NCBI RefSeq assembly: GCF_004210375.1
Contig: NW_027467782.1
Span: 22,175,276-22,239,275, forward strand
Origin: Tachypleus tridentatus
Lineage: Eukaryota > Arthropoda > Merostomata > Xiphosura > Limulidae
DNA: 64,000 nt
Reading direction: 5' to 3'
Position 1 is the first letter of the stretch; each line of letters opens with the position of its first letter. Under the pieces are notes generated by a model. It did no database searches. It saw only the letters and a list, made by a program, of their open reading frames with translations, and was not told the DNA's origin. The translations under genes and the position numbers were made by a program. Of the stretch, positions 11,458 through 24,221 are shown piece after piece.

Positions 11458-12270
11458 TAGCCAAAGATAATTGTTAAAGAATCCAAAATTGTATAAAGGA
11501 TATAAAATAAACAATCTCGCTCTTTCTTTTATTGTTATATTCCCAATGACCTCATTATTTTATAATCTGTTTTGTTAAACATAATAATAAATTAATTTAA
11601 CTGATTAAGTACTTGTGTCTTTAAATCAAAAAACTGAAAACCTATGAAAAAACAGTGGAAATAAGTCCTATTCCAAGGTATGTTTTGTCTCTCTTCTTGA
11701 TTCAAAATCCTATAACGAAGTAATACATTTTCTGACAATTCATGGTTACCATATAAACATCGAATGAACCAACACTATTGATGATTGTACACACCGACTC
11801 ATACTGATCAAGCTTGAGCTCGACAAACGATTAAACTTTTTATAAAAAATGTTCCAGATTTCGCTTTATTAAAGGCTCAAGAAGCTAATTTTGAAAAAAA
11901 AGATTGTATCATTTCTTTCTGTGTAAATGTTACACAGCACTCTATATGTTTGCCTTAGGCCTGCACTCTTAACATCAACCATATTAACCACAAAAGATAC
12001 TTCAAACCCTACATGAAAAGTATGATGAGTTGTTGTTGTTTTTTTGACATACTGATCACATATGTTTACAAAATGGAACTATTTTCCATACAGTGAATGT
12101 TATGTAGCTGTAGTACTTATAAGACAGTGCAAGAAAGAAATATTACAAACAAAGTCTGGTGTTATACCACTGCAAGTTTCTTGTTGATGATAACCTATAC
12201 TCATCGTTTCAAGTAAAATTTGAGTTTACCACAAAAACTTTGTTTTATTTATAAACATACATATATAAGT
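11458..12270. other. No recognisable feature
   Basis: AT-rich DNA with no coding or repeat signal that I can support. Confidence 0.4.
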
Positions 12271-12387
12271 AGCGGTGGGTGGTGATGACTAGTTGCCTTC
12301 CCTTTAGTCTTACACTGCTAAATTAGGGACGGCTAGCACACATAGCCCTCGAGTAGCTTTGCGCGAAATTCAAAAAACAAACAAACT
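12271..12387 (+). mobile_element. SINE-A 3' part, 5' truncated
   Basis: Starts at GCGGTGGGTGGTGATGACTA and ends in GCGAAATTCAAAAAACAAAC. The head and middle are absent. Confidence 0.9.
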
Positions 12388-12569
12388 ATCTAGCTGAGTA
12401 TCCACGAGCGCAAATGACGTCGGATTCTAAACATTTATATTAGATACATACAAAATAGGCCCACTTTTGTATGCAAATTGTATTAAATAGGCTATGTTGA
12501 TATTGAATTATACCAAATACGTTTGCTTGGGAAATACTTTGATATAATAAAATGTATTCATTGGGCATT

Positions 12570-12700
12570 TAATGCCCTGGAGGTTTCGGTGCTGGACTCT
12601 CAATCCGAAACGCCATGTCAATCAAAACTCATGCTATCAGCTTTTGGGGTGTTACAAAATTATGGTCAACTCTGTCATTAGTCGGTAGGTAGCCTATGAG
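12570..12700 (+). mobile_element. Highly diverged SINE-like copy
   Basis: The order TTCGGTGCTGGACTCTCAAT, a B-box-like region and GGGGTGTTACAAAATTATGG parallels the head and middle of the tRNA-derived family. Similarity is weak, so borders and membership are uncertain. Confidence 0.4.
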
Positions 12701-13097
12701 TTCACCATAAGCATAAAACAGTTTGTCTTAACAATTGTAATTTCTACATTTGTTGAAAGACCAAAGTTCAATAATGTATTTATTATTCCAGCATTACCTG
12801 AAGAGGAGAAATCCAATAAATGTTTGTATATACTGTAAAAGTTCATTTGTTAATATTTGTAGTACTATAACAAATGTTATGAAAATATTAAAACTGTACA
12901 GTGCTTATCAAACAAAAATAAATAATACATACTCGGCGATGGATTAATCCAAAAGAAAGAGAGAAACATTTAGGCTAATTTTAGGTCTAATTTATCCTAC
13001 AAATAATATTATTAACTCTTGAAACACACAAACTACCCTACAGTGTTTACGTTTTATCGAACTTTTCTCACATAACGTTATGGTTAAGGGGAAATGT

Positions 13098-13215
13098 GGG
13101 TTTTCATTTAGCAAAACCACTTGCGGCTATCTGTTAATTCTACCAAGTTGAATCGAACCCATGATTGTAGCGTTGGAAATCTGTAGACTTATCTCTGTAC
13201 TAGCGAGAGACTGAT
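13098..13215 (-). mobile_element. SINE-B copy, diverged
   Basis: Minus-strand tail AGATAGCCGCAAGTGGTTTT and B-box region GGGTTCGATTCAAC, with the head running to CCATCAGTCTCTCGCTAGTA. It is older than the copy at 10504-10624. Confidence 0.75.
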
Positions 13216-16200
13216 GGTTAAGCTAATACTCGCTGATTGAATGCTGATCTTGGTGGAAGAAGCTTGCATTTTATAAATCTAACAACATATATTTATGATA
13301 TGAATGCGTTTTTCAAAACGTTTTCATTATAATGTATTATTGTCATAATACATTAGTATTAGGCCTATTGTAGATTTTGTCACTTCACTATTTATCATGT
13401 CTCTTAAGGTTTGTAGTATTATTATACACTATTCTTCAAAATCCCTAAGGTTCTAGGTTTAAAAAAAATGTAGTTAATAATATAGTAGGCTTCCAGTTGA
13501 TGTTTCATGATTAGAATAACTGAAGAAACATTTTTGTTTTTGACTAACGTCCCCAAGAAATACAGGAATTTTACTCTAAACCGTCAGAAGAGGCTTATCC
13601 CCACTCTTACGTTTAATGTAAGTCATTATCTGTTGTTGAATATAGTTATGTTGAAATTGAATATTTTCATTTTTATCATCATTCAAGCAGTTCTTATAAG
13701 ACGAGATTGTTGGAAACCTTCGTTCAATGTCGACAACAACACCAACCTTGAGCAAATCTCCTGGTGATGTACAAGTATTTATATCCTGTTTTGAATATGT
13801 TTACTATTTATCTCTACCATAAATTCTTGGAATGTACCAAGCTAACAAGAATAAATTTTGGATATTGAAATTTTTATTTAATATTGCCTTGAGTGATAGA
13901 AAATTATTTTTAATCTTAGTTGTTTAAATACCCTTAAACAAAGGCTTTTTATTTTAAAATCATGGTAACAATCTATATATCCGATCATCTTTTCTCAGTT
14001 TCGAGAATCCACGGCTGAAACGTAGAGAGTTGCAAGTGAAAATGACGTATAAAATTGACCCATTCTTAGGTCCATAAAAACGAGAAAATTATCAACATTT
14101 TCTCAAAGCAGTGACCGAATGGAGAGGCTATACGTTCTACAGTAAGTGACACATATTCAATGAAAATGTGTATTGACAGCAAAGTTCACACCTTTCATCA
14201 TTCTATTGCCGTTAATATGTTTAAGATTTGATACAAGTCGCAAACCTATGTTCTTGTAATATATGCTGGGTGAAAGTTACAGTGGTAATGATAAGGTACT
14301 ATGTCTGTATGCACTGCATGCCAAATAAGGTATGATTTCACCAAGACAACACATTCAACCCATGTTTAAATGAACACGAGAGGCCCTTTACAACATGTAT
14401 TCACAAATTGAAATTAATTTGCAGACATCTTCCGTGAACTTCTGTATTAATGAACTGTTAAAATGAACTCTCGAAAGTCGTTATCTGTAGATGTTTGATA
14501 AATATTGAAAGAAAGATAAAGTGGAAAAGGGATAACTTTGTGTATTAGAAAGTGCGCTGCATAGAAACAGCGACTAATGAATGACACCACCAGTAGTTAA
14601 AGAAGAGGCAGTATCTAGACATTCATCCTTGTGTAATTACCATAGATTGTGTATTACGTTTATACTCATATAAGAAATGAATATATATTTATTTCACGCC
14701 CTAACAACCATAAACAGCCTCGAGGGGAAAATTGTACCACTGAATTAAAATAATGTGGAAAATAAACTTCCATTTGTATTTCCAAACATTAAAAACTTCA
14801 TATTAATATCAATCAACATCTTTTAATTTATTCCATTTTGTACATCTAAATGAAAGTTATGAATTTTTATTTTAGTTTTAAGTTGCAGTTCTAACGCAAC
14901 TAGTAATGATTGTGAATATATTTATTTATATGAGTGTTATATGGCACCCTTAGCCACAAAGCTGGAAAAGCACAATAGTTTAAAATAAAATTGAAACAAT
15001 TTGCTCTTCTAACTTGAGTAAAAGCGCGTTTTTATTGATTTTAGCCAATCGCTCTTTCCCAATCTCGGTTGTCATGATGTATACCATTGCCACTACTTAC
15101 CTTCCCAATGCCATAGTTTACTGATGAAAACGCGTCATGTAAGTTTTCAATTCTTTCTAACTGTTTAAATCATAGAGGGATTTATTTCAGTAAGGATATG
15201 ATTTTAGGTATAAACTGAGAAGTACAAGCTCAACTGATGATACGATATTAGAAGAAAAGATGTTTGTGAACAATTTCTGTAGCAACTATAGAACTTTTTT
15301 AATTTTGAAAAGAATGATTTATCATTTTGTATGTTATTTGAATTACGAGGCTGAATTATGATAAGAGAATAGATATTATTTTATGGAACAAGATAATGTA
15401 TGGTTAGATAAGTCATTTCACTTTCGAACAAACGAAGTTTCATATTGCCATCAAGGCCTTTCCTTTCTTAAAACCCTGTATGTCCCGAATGGCACAGTGC
15501 AGAGGCAAACTGTGTACTTCGTTTTTCAAATCAAAACAAAAACAAAATTTGTAGTTTTAAAAAATATACAATAATCAGTACGTTTTAAAACGATTTAGGA
15601 ATAAATAAAATCAGTATTTTAAATCTACAACAAAGACAAGCATATTTAATTGTTTCTTAAAATAATTACAGTGAAATGTTTTGAAAATTTCATAGTTAAG
15701 AATCTATGTTAATATCACATATATACGTTGGTATACAATTAAGGTAGAAGGTTTGCTTAAGTTAAATATCTTACAGAAAGTAATTATTTACAACATAACT
15801 ATATTATTTAATAGTTTTTATAGAATTCAATAAACCACACAAGTACCTCTAATAGATACACCAGGGTCTTGAAGAAGTATTTAAATAATCTGAGTAGTTA
15901 ATTCTCTTTATCACAATCCAAAGATTATCTACAACTTTAACGAGGGGGAGGAAATTAACGCTCAGTGACTCCTCTTCGTCTCTTTAGATATACATAAAAA
16001 AGTTTTTATAGATCTAATGTCTTTTGTCCATAATATTAAGAAGCGGAACCTCTCATGCCCAGTGTTTGTTGTTGTACTATAATCCTATGTAAGTTAGGAA
16101 AACATCTGTGAGATTTACATTCATCTATATATAAATTATGAGGATCATCACAATAATTAAATTAATAAATGTTAATTTCTCTGGTAACTTGATAACTTCA

Positions 16201-16446
16201 TGATTCGTGTTTGGAATAGTTTTGAAGTTTAACTGCTTCTGTGGATATCATGCTAATATTATTGATAAAGGAATGTCGTGGTACATATAAGTGCACACGA
16301 AAAATTTTACAGAAACAGGTGTGATACGCATATGTCAATAACTATACTTACATTGTTGCCTAAACTGCTGGTACCTTTTGCCTCAAAGTAATTAAGACTT
16401 TGAGCAAACGTCTTAATTTCAATTTCACCAAAGAAAAAACTGAAAG
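13216..16446. other. No recognisable feature in about 3.2 kb
   Basis: AT-rich DNA. Short open frames at 13507-13767 and 15383-15574 have no domain, codon signal or splice context that I can defend. No terminal repeats, SINEs or tandem arrays are visible. Confidence 0.4.
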
Positions 16447-16489
16447 GATCATGACGACCCAAGTATAAAGTCGAAACGTTGCATGGTCT
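16447..16489 (+). ncRNA. Possible hammerhead-like/PLE relic
   Basis: Contains AGTCGAAACGTTG, the same 3' core string as the PLE hammerheads at 56707-56748. The flanks GATCATG and CATGGTC could pair as a 7-bp stem I, including one G-U. The CUGANGA box is imperfect (ATGACGA) and stem II is poor, so this is only a candidate. Confidence 0.3.
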
Positions 16490-17080
16490 TTTATATATAT
16501 ACGTATTCTTTAAATAATAACTATTTTGTATTTAATGGAAAAAACTGTAAACGTTTGTCGAGATTATGGGAAGATTACGATGAGAAGGTTATATTACATT
16601 AATTTAGTTATATTAGGCATTTTTACTTGAACCCAAGTCAGCAACTGCTTACTTTTAAAATTTAAGGTATATTTTTACCGGCTAATTCCTTCTAGAGAAT
16701 TTTGTAAAATACAAATCATTTTGTTTTTACCTTCTTTATTAAGAAGTATTAATAGGATTTGTTTGTTTTGTGTTTACTTCCACTTAATTTAATATCGATA
16801 ATTTCTTGTGTTTACACTTTTGAGGTTTAAACTTTTCTAACTATTCGAATTATTGTTCTTTTTCGAATTTCCGTTTTGTTGTTATGATACAGTAACGCTT
16901 AACAATTGTTCTTGGACTATCAGTTATTGCACGTGCGGTGGTTGTTGAACCAGAGTTATTTTTTAACCAATGGTTCAGATTTTGTGATAATTTTAAAATA
17001 ACTTTAATTTTTTAATTATTTTTTCATTAATATGTAAATCCTCTTATATACAATTACATCTTTTTATTATTTTTTCAGTC

Positions 17081-18047
17081 ATGGCGACGCTCCGAGTAAC
17101 CTTTCTTTTCAAGACAGAAACAAGCCTTATTAGTTAACGAGAAACCCATAAGGAACATTTTGAAACGAAACAATAATATATATAAACATAATGTAACGTT
17201 GACAGAGCAACAAGAATTGATGATAATGTTTTTATTAACGGTCAGGTTTGAGAAGTACTTGGTGTCGCTAACAAAGTTGTAACTGTTTCATTCTTTCAAG
17301 TACAAGAATACATAACAGACAATCATATTAAGGACAAATTAATCGAACAAGGTTGCACTCTAAAAGGCCCGATTGTGTGGAAACGTATTAATGGTATCTA
17401 TACAGGTATGTACGCGTTCAGTTACCAACAGGTGTATCATCTCTATCGTAGGTTATCAAAGAAGGCTTATAGATCCAGCTGAAAAGGCTGCATTCTATCA
17501 GATAAAACACAATGATCAGGTAAAAGTGTCTAATAGATGTATGGCCGATGATCATTTGTACAGCAGGTGTCCTAAACGTAAATATCAGAAATGTGAGAGA
17601 TCAGACATTTTTCGCGAGATTGCACTAACGATAATAATCAACTTACTAATATCGAAAAAGAAAAGCTTCCTGAATTCACCGACACCCCCATCGCGTCCGG
17701 AGTAGAAGTGGACTCGCCTGTTTTAATCACTCAAGTAACTAACGTACAATCAATCGTATGTTGAGAACACGAGACAAGAAAAACCGTTGGAGAGTGTTCC
17801 CGCCACTGTTACAGAATCAGAAGATAATATTATGAACTACGCGAATGTAACAAGAAAAAGGCTATCGACTGAGGAAAATAACCACAAGAAAATACAAAAG
17901 AAAACAGGTTCGTCTCAAGAATAGCTGGAAACATAATCAGAAAGATATTACTAACACAATGTAATTTTCCAGTTAAAATTATGCACTGTTAATGTTAACG
18001 GGTTATCTGATATGTTTAAGCTAGAAAACGTTTTAACCTTTCTTTCT
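17081..18047 (+). pseudogene. Tx1/L1-like LINE: ORF1 and start of ORF2, decayed
   Basis: The frame from ATG at 17081 is soon broken. Further on, a QEYITDNHIKDKLIEQGC tract (about 17300-17355) and a CCHC-like zinc-knuckle tract near DDHLYSRCPKRK (about 17550-17585) look like ORF1 of a Tx1-type LINE. At 17970-18047 the words LCTVNVNGLSDMFKLENV match the beginning of an ORF2 AP-type endonuclease. Coding then stops where a SINE begins at 18048. The C-terminal half of an ORF2 of the same type resumes at 20146 beyond a hAT insertion. Most of the endonuclease and reverse transcriptase is missing, so there has been deletion as well as insertion. Clade assignment is from motif style and is moderate. 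Confidence 0.6.
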
Positions 18048-18328
18048 GGACCGGCATGGCCAAGTGTGTTAAGGCGTGCGACTCGTAATCTGAGGGTCGT
18101 GGATTCGCATCCCGATCGCGCCAAACATGCTCGCCCTTTCAACCGTTGGGGCGTTATAATGTGACTATCAATCTCACTATTCGTTGGTAAAAGAGTAGCC
18201 CAAGAGTTGGCGGTGGGTGGTGATGACTAGCTACCTTCCCTCTAGTCTTACACTGCTAAATTAGGGACGGCTGGCACAGATAGCCCTCGAGTAGCCTTGT
18301 GCGAAATTCAAAAACAAAAAACAAACTA
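18048..18328 (+). mobile_element. SINE-A copy inside a LINE
   Basis: Near-complete copy with the GGACCGGCATGGCCAAGTGT head, GATTCGCATCCCG B-box, the full body and an (A)nC tail. It interrupts the LINE ORF2 start. I could not define a convincing target duplication. Confidence 0.93.
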
Positions 18329-18406
18329 AAGTCAAAGTTACGTAGGGAGAACAATTACTTGTCGAGAGACGCTCAGCGTGATCCTAAGTAGGCCTATCAC
18401 TTGGAA

Positions 18407-20145
18407 CAAGGTCTCCAAACTTTTTTCACATGGGGCCAGAATACTCGGGGAATGAGAAGCGCGGGCCACATGATCATTATGTTCAATACTCATAAGCCAG
18501 AACGAAAGCTCTCTGTAAAAGACTTAACACTAAGTTTAGGATGCCACATTAACCACGTGGGAGTAGCATGCAATACACACATATAATAAAAAAACAAACA
18601 GAAATACAACCAACATTTTATTTACCAAAACGTTATCAAAGAAGGTGACATAGCAAAACAATTGTCACATTGCACATAGTGAGTACATATCTGAATTTTA
18701 CTTAGCTGCAAAATGTTAGTGAGATTTATAAAATTGGCGTTTAGCTTTCGAAATATCTTCAATATTCGGTTTTAATTGCTGCATCCAATCATTAGAATTG
18801 CTTTCAAATGTTCATCAGTCAACCTTGATCGAAGTACCGACTTCACATACTTCATTTTTGAAAATGCTTGTTCGCAGACATAAGTTGTTCCGAACATTGA
18901 TGCCATACCAGATGCGAACTGCTTCAGCTTTGGAAATTCATCTTCAGGTATGCAGATGTAAAATACAAAAAGTTGTCTCTCTCTGTGCTTTGCTTTCAAC
19001 ACGTCATTTCCTTGCAAATCGATGACCTCCAGCTGAAGTTCCATTGGCACGTCATCAATGACACAATCAAAAGGATTTTGAAAAAGGAGAATGTCACTTT
19101 CGATTCTGTCGAGATCCGAAAATCTCTCTAAAAATGCTTATTTAAATCACCAATAATCTTTTTCTGAAACTTCAGGTTGGCATCTTCTGTGATTCCAGCA
19201 TGAAACTCATTGAAACACTGAAAATGAGAGAGGTTTTCTCCTCCCAAATGTGCTTCAAAGTTGCCGTCAATAAAAGGTTTTCCTCGCTCTGCCATCCTAT
19301 GCACTATTTTGTAACTTGTACGAGTGACAGATTCATTTTCAGCAAACTTTCTCGTGAGGAGAATCTTTCGAGATTCAAAAACACGTTCCATGTCTCAGAA
19401 AGGAAATTTACTGTACTTTTCAACTATGTTGAGAGATGTTTTGTTTCATAGTGACGCCGAAGATTGTACTCTCTCAAAACGGCAACACTTTCTGTGCATA
19501 TCACACAAGTAGCTTTCTGGCTTTTTGTTTCCACAAAGTACTTTCCTCCCCATTCTTCATTGAAAGCACGACACTCAGAGTCCACTTTTCTTATTTTAAA
19601 AGCAGTCATAACGATGGGTGAAAAAAAAACAACAGGATCTGAAGATGAAAAAACACAGAGCGCTGTGAGAAAAGTATTGTACTGGTCCAAGAACGCACAA
19701 ACAAAATATATTGAAACGTACGTTTGCCACGAAACTTACCTAAGAACGAGTTTCGAAAAGCGCATAACCAGACTACTAAGAGAAATGAGCTTGCTGAAGC
19801 GGTAACCCCTAGGCCGCCGAATTTACAAGACATATCGATAGGACGAGGGTTAAGTCTGTTCTTGTTTTCGAAATCCTAATGCTTTTAAAGATACGTGCCT
19901 CGATATGAATAAACGGGCAGCAAGGGCGAAAGAAGAAATTTCCTATTAGTTAATAAAATGCGCGTGACAGCCTTGTTTCTTTTTATCATAACGTCTTGTG
20001 TTTGTCAGCTTGAAGCGACCATCGGTTTGATTTATTTTGTTATGACAGTCGGACATTTGATGAAATGTCACTTTTTATTTCCAAGCGGCTAGTTGCTGGC
20101 GGGCCGGACAAAATGACGTCGAGGGCTGTAGTTTAGTGACCCCTG
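18407..20145 (-). mobile_element. hAT transposon copy 1, internally deleted
   Basis: A minus-strand copy of the element at 23882-26841. The right boundary (its 5' end) reads inward as CAGGGGTCACTAAACT, and the left boundary resembles CAAGGTCTCCAAACTT. Flanking 8-mers do not match, so the site has changed or a flank was deleted. The middle of the transposase is missing relative to copy 2. Confidence 0.88.
18704..19609 (-). pseudogene. hAT transposase (BED finger type), deleted and frameshifted
   Basis: The minus-strand frame starts at ATG 19607-19609 (MTAFKIRKVDSECRAF). A BED-type zinc finger follows, with CVICTES and RRHYETKH. The protein then runs to ERGKPFIDGNF and jumps directly to EAHLGGENLSHFQCFNEF, so the RNase-H-like core present in copy 2 is absent. 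The C-terminal dimerisation region is well kept (FASGMASMFGTTYVCEQAFS, LTDEHLKAILMIG). Frameshifts lie near 19395-19420 and 19060-19130. The gene type resembles the GTF2IRD2/ZBED5-like group of hAT transposases. It cannot be active because the catalytic core is lost, but it preserves a C-terminal segment that copy 2 lacks. Confidence 0.88.
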
Positions 20146-21470
20146 GTCTTGCCGATGGAAAACAGGATTTATCTGACAATTAAACATGATATTTTACGGT
20201 TCATATGGGATGGTGGAGTACATAAAGTGAGTTATGATATTTTGGTATCTTCGAAAGACAAAGGTGATCTCAATTTAACAGACGTCAAGATGAAAAAGGC
20301 GGCGTTTAGGTTTAAATGGTTCTTCAGATCAACAGATTATAACACACTTCCATCTCTGTTTATCCTCTTTGCCCATCTTTTAAGCAAATTTGGTGATTTA
20401 AATTTTGGGCACGATGTGTGGTATTGTGACATTCTCCCACAACACAAAATGAATGTTCCTACATTTTATTGAGAAGTATTAGAGTCATGTAAAACGCTCG
20501 TTAGGTGTCGTCGAATCTTCCTAAATAACACATAAATTGTTTTCCGGCAACCACTGTTTCTCAATGTTTTTGTTCCCACTATGAGATTAAGCACATTCTA
20601 TAATAAAAATTTATTAGCGCGGGACTAATTCGCTTAAGGGACTTCATTTACGAATTTGTCCCTCGTTGGTTTCCTTAAAAAACTATTGTCAGGATGTATC
20701 TGAAAGTGTGATACCTGTTCACGTTAGACAGTATTACAAAAAGTTATATGATGCTATTCCAGAAGAATGGGAAGATTTGGTTGAAAGAGAGATTCCCACA
20801 ATTACAGGTACAACAAAATTTATTTTTGAGATGTGTGATTCAGATGGTGAAAATGTTATCCACTTAAATGATCTTCCTGTTAAAAAACTGATTCAGTTAA
20901 TATACCGGAACTCCATCCCCGCTACTGAAGAAATTACTGTATGGAAAGATATTTTAAGAGATACTAACTGGAAAAAAATACATAAACATACTTATCACCT
21001 ATTCAAAGGCTTGTTTTGTTGATGAGGATTAGTTATTTTATCACAATGCTTTAACAACGAACAATAAACTTGTTCATATGAAAAACATGATACTGGCTTA
21101 TGTACACTTTGTGGAAAAGAAACTGAAACAGTAAGACATTTATATTACCTGTGTCCAATGGTTCAACCCTTATGGACGTTAGTATTCGACATTATTTCCT
21201 TTATCATACAAAAATTAGTACCAATGAAACAGAAACGACGAATTCTTGTACAGGGCTTCCTAGAAGGATTAAGAAAAGATGACAGCCTACAGTGTAAGTT
21301 TTGATTACATTAGCTAAATATTGCATTGTGACTGTTAGGAAAATTTGTTTAGCCAAAAATACCCATTTAAATCTGTTGTCATTTTATAAGGGTGAGTTGA
21401 GAAAAAAATAAGTTTTGATTATTCCAGGTATGTTATTCATAATGATGTCAATTCTTTCTTTTAATTTTAT
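20146..21470 (+). pseudogene. Tx1/L1-like LINE ORF2, C-terminal part, decayed
   Basis: The open stretch from 20155 contains LRFIWDGGVHKVSYDIL and KDKGDLNLTDVKMKKAAFRF, the typical post-reverse-transcriptase region of L1/Tx1-like ORF2 proteins. After stops near 20470-20650 the frame resumes (20666-21022) with RQYYKKLYDAIPEEWED and NWKKIHKHTYHLFKGLF. A zinc-binding tail follows at about 21095-21180, with CTLCGKETETVRHLYYLCP (C-x2-C-x7-H-x4-C). The coding similarity fades near 21470. It is probably the continuation of the LINE at 17081-18047, separated by the hAT copy, although the missing ORF2 middle means the two parts cannot be joined directly. Confidence 0.78.
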
Positions 21471-21980
21471 TCTAAACTTGTTCGTCCTTGTTCATAACGT
21501 TACATTATTGTGTGTCTTTTAATATGAGCAATTACAGATAGTATCAGGTGCATTCAATTGTATATAACTGTGTATTTGTTTTGTATGTAATATACGTGAT
21601 TATGAGACCTCTTCAAGAGGTTTGTAAATTGAAAACAAAAGTTTGTACTGTTACGTACTACAATTTTATTTCGGACAACTCTCCGATTTGTCAACGACGG
21701 CACCATTTGAAGACATATTTTGTCCCAAGGTTTATTCCTGATACTGAAAAGTGTCATTAGCAATGATGACAATGTCCATCTTACAAATGTTTTTAGTGTT
21801 TTTAAGGTCATTGGCCTTTTAAACGCTATTTAAGTATTCACAAATTAGACTGTTTATTTTAACATGTCTTTTTACGATTTAAAGTAAAACTAGTTCGATA
21901 CAAAATTAGAAAATGGCCGTGACGCCAAATAACTCGAAACCAGGACTGGAAAAGCCAACTTCAAATGACATGAACCAGAC
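21471..21980 (+). other. Probable 3' untranslated remnant of the Tx1-like LINE
   Basis: No domain is recognisable. Position suggests LINE 3' sequence running up to the truncated Jockey element. No poly(A) or target repeat marks the border. Confidence 0.3.
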
Positions 21981-23428
21981 ATGAACAGATACTTTTATAA
22001 TACAGTTACCAACTTTATTGATCAAAACAGAAGCATTTTTACACCTGTATTTCCAGTCAACACTATTATACACCAAGAAAAAACAAAAGACTGGAGCACT
22101 CATCAACTGATAAAACATATCACTGCAACAGTCGTAACTGCTATTAACAACACAAAAAACAAAGCCCCTGGAGAAGATGGTATTCAAGCTATCTTCCTTA
22201 AACAAGGCACTCAGAGATTATATGAACACCTAACAGCGTTATTTAATCTATCACTATCAGCAGGATATATCCCCGTTTCTTGGAAGGAAGCAATAATATT
22301 AATGTTCCAGAAAGAAAGAAAGCCAGCGAATAAACCAAACAACTACCGCCCGATTAGCTTAACAAGTTGTATTGGCAAAGTATTAGAGATGATAATTAGT
22401 AATCGTCTATCAGTTTACTTAGAAAAAAATTCAAAATTACCAGAAATTCAAAACGGATTTCGAAAAAACCGCCAAACTACAGACCACCTGATTCGACTTA
22501 CAGCATTAATTACCGACAGTTTCAACAAAAACAAATGCACTGTAGCTTGCTTTCTCGACATTGAGAAAGCTTTTGACACAGTGTGGCATAATGGTTTACG
22601 TCATAGATTACTTGAGATGGCATTACCCCAGGAAACTATTCGCTGGCTGTCCAACTTCCTGGAAAACAGAATGTGTAAAGTAAATGTAAACGGGGCCCAC
22701 TCAGGGTCCTTTTCACCCGAAGCAGGAGTCCCGCAGGGAGGGGTTGTTAGCCTATATTATTTATCATGTACGTGAGTAATATGCCTCTGTCAGACCTAAA
22801 TTTAGGTTATGCATCACAGTTCGCTGACGATGTAGCAGTCTGGAAAAGTGCCCCCACTCCGTCAATAGCAGCAACGAACCTACAACCAGTCCTAAATAAC
22901 ATCGAAAAATACTGCCAGAAATACAGAATCAAAATCAATATTCCAAAAACCCAAGTCATATTATTCAGCAGACTGAATAAGCTGAAAAAAGATCCACCAA
23001 AACTCTATATGAATGGATCACTTTTACTGACTGCCACTTCTGCTAAATTTCTAGGTCTAACCTATGATTCAAAATTAACGTGGTTACCACATATTAAAAA
23101 TATACTGATATGAATCTGGAAAAGAGCAAACTATGCAAGAAGTCTTTCAGGTAAAATCCAAGGAACAACACCAGACAACATACTTAAAATCTACAAAACG
23201 TACATTAGACCAACAATAGAATATGCATCACCTGCCTGGATTAACATAGCACCCACACATGTAAAGAAACTTCAACGTATACAAAATTCAGTACTAACTT
23301 CAGCATATAAAGTACCACGTAGCACCTCAACCACATTCATGCACAAGTATGCAAACATAGACACAATATCTGAAAGACTCTTGCATAATTCTCTAAAATA
23401 TTTCAATAAGAATTGGCATAAAAAATGA
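21981..23428 (+). pseudogene. Jockey-like LINE reverse transcriptase, 5' truncated
   Basis: The coding stretch starts inside ORF2 without an endonuclease domain. Reverse-transcriptase blocks appear in order: NKAPGEDGIQ, NNYRPISLTSCIGKVLE, QNGFRKNRQTTDHLIRL, CFLDIEKAFDTVWH and GVPQGGVVS, then QFADDVAVW with the catalytic FADD motif. A frameshift near 22755 separates the GVPQG block from the FADD block. A TGA at 23111-23113 (probably a former CGA Arg codon) interrupts the thumb. The frame then continues in phase through YKTYIRPTIEYASPAW and LQRIQNSVLTSAYKVPRSTS to the TGA at 23426-23428. Block style fits Jockey and related clades. Few lesions suggest a moderately young, dead-on-arrival copy. 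Confidence 0.9.
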
Positions 23429-23725
23429 CTTAATGTGTGATCTCGACAGATATCACGTACATGATGTAAATGGTCCTAAATACCTCTCCCCTTTTAACAT
23501 ATATTTAAGGAATGTAATACAAGCTGGCCACTATGCACTAGACACTTAGTCCTTGTTTCTTTTTTATTATTATAATTATTATTTTTCTTTTTTTTTAATA
23601 ATTTTTTCTCTCATATTGAATAATAATAATTATTATTACTTTCTTTTGTGTGTGTGTGTGTTACTACAAGTAGTAGTAGCATTCTCTCTATAAAGAAAAA
23701 GGAGAAAAATACAAAAAAAAAAACG
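23429..23725 (+). mobile_element. Jockey-like LINE 3' UTR and poly(A)
   Basis: T-rich and TTATTA-rich sequence with a (GT)n run, a TACAAGTAGTAGTAGCATTC segment and a terminal A-run at 23713-23723. It directly abuts the 68-bp array. Confidence 0.6.
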
Positions 23726-23745
23726 ACACAGTGAAACAGCCGTCG

Positions 23746-23881
23746 GATGATGTTGTATCTATTCACGCAGCTGTACCATTATCCTTACATTCTACTGTGT
23801 CTGGTCAATACGCTGTACAGTTAAACTATAATATCACTATAACATCCTTACCTACTAATGTGTTTGGCCAATAAACTATAC
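23746..23881. repeat. 68-bp minisatellite, left segment
   Basis: About two units of the array that continues at 26842. The hAT element interrupts it, with the last 8 bp (AACTATAC, 23874-23881) duplicated as AGCTATAC at 26842-26849. Confidence 0.85.
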
Positions 23882-23949
23882 CAGGGGTCACCAAACAACG
23901 GCTCTCAAGGTCATTTTGTCCAGCCCGCTAGCAGCTTGGAAATAAAATG

Positions 23950-24221
23950 TTTGTTTGTTTTGGAATTTGGAACAAAGCTACTCGAGGGCTATCTGTGCTA
24001 GCCGTCCCTAATTTAGCAGTGTAAGACTAGAGGGAAGGCAGCTAGTCATCACCACCCACCGCCAACTCTTGGGCTACTCTTTTACCAACGAATAGTGGGA
24101 TTAACCGTCACATATAACGCCTCCACGGTTGGGAGGGTGAGCATGTTTAGCGCGACGCGGGCGCGAACCCGCGACCCTCGGATTACGAGTCGCACGCCTT
24201 ACGCGCTTGGCCATGCCAGGC
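23950..24221 (-). mobile_element. SINE-A copy nested in hAT
   Basis: Minus-strand full-length copy with its (A)nC tail at 23950 and head GGCCTGGCATGGCCAAGCGC at the right. The flanks GGAAATAAAA and GAAAATAAAT approximate a target duplication. Copy 1 of the hAT has the uninterrupted site. Confidence 0.93.

Noticed and set aside
21906..22205. 99-codon minus-strand frame
   Set aside because: Antisense of the Jockey-like reverse transcriptase.
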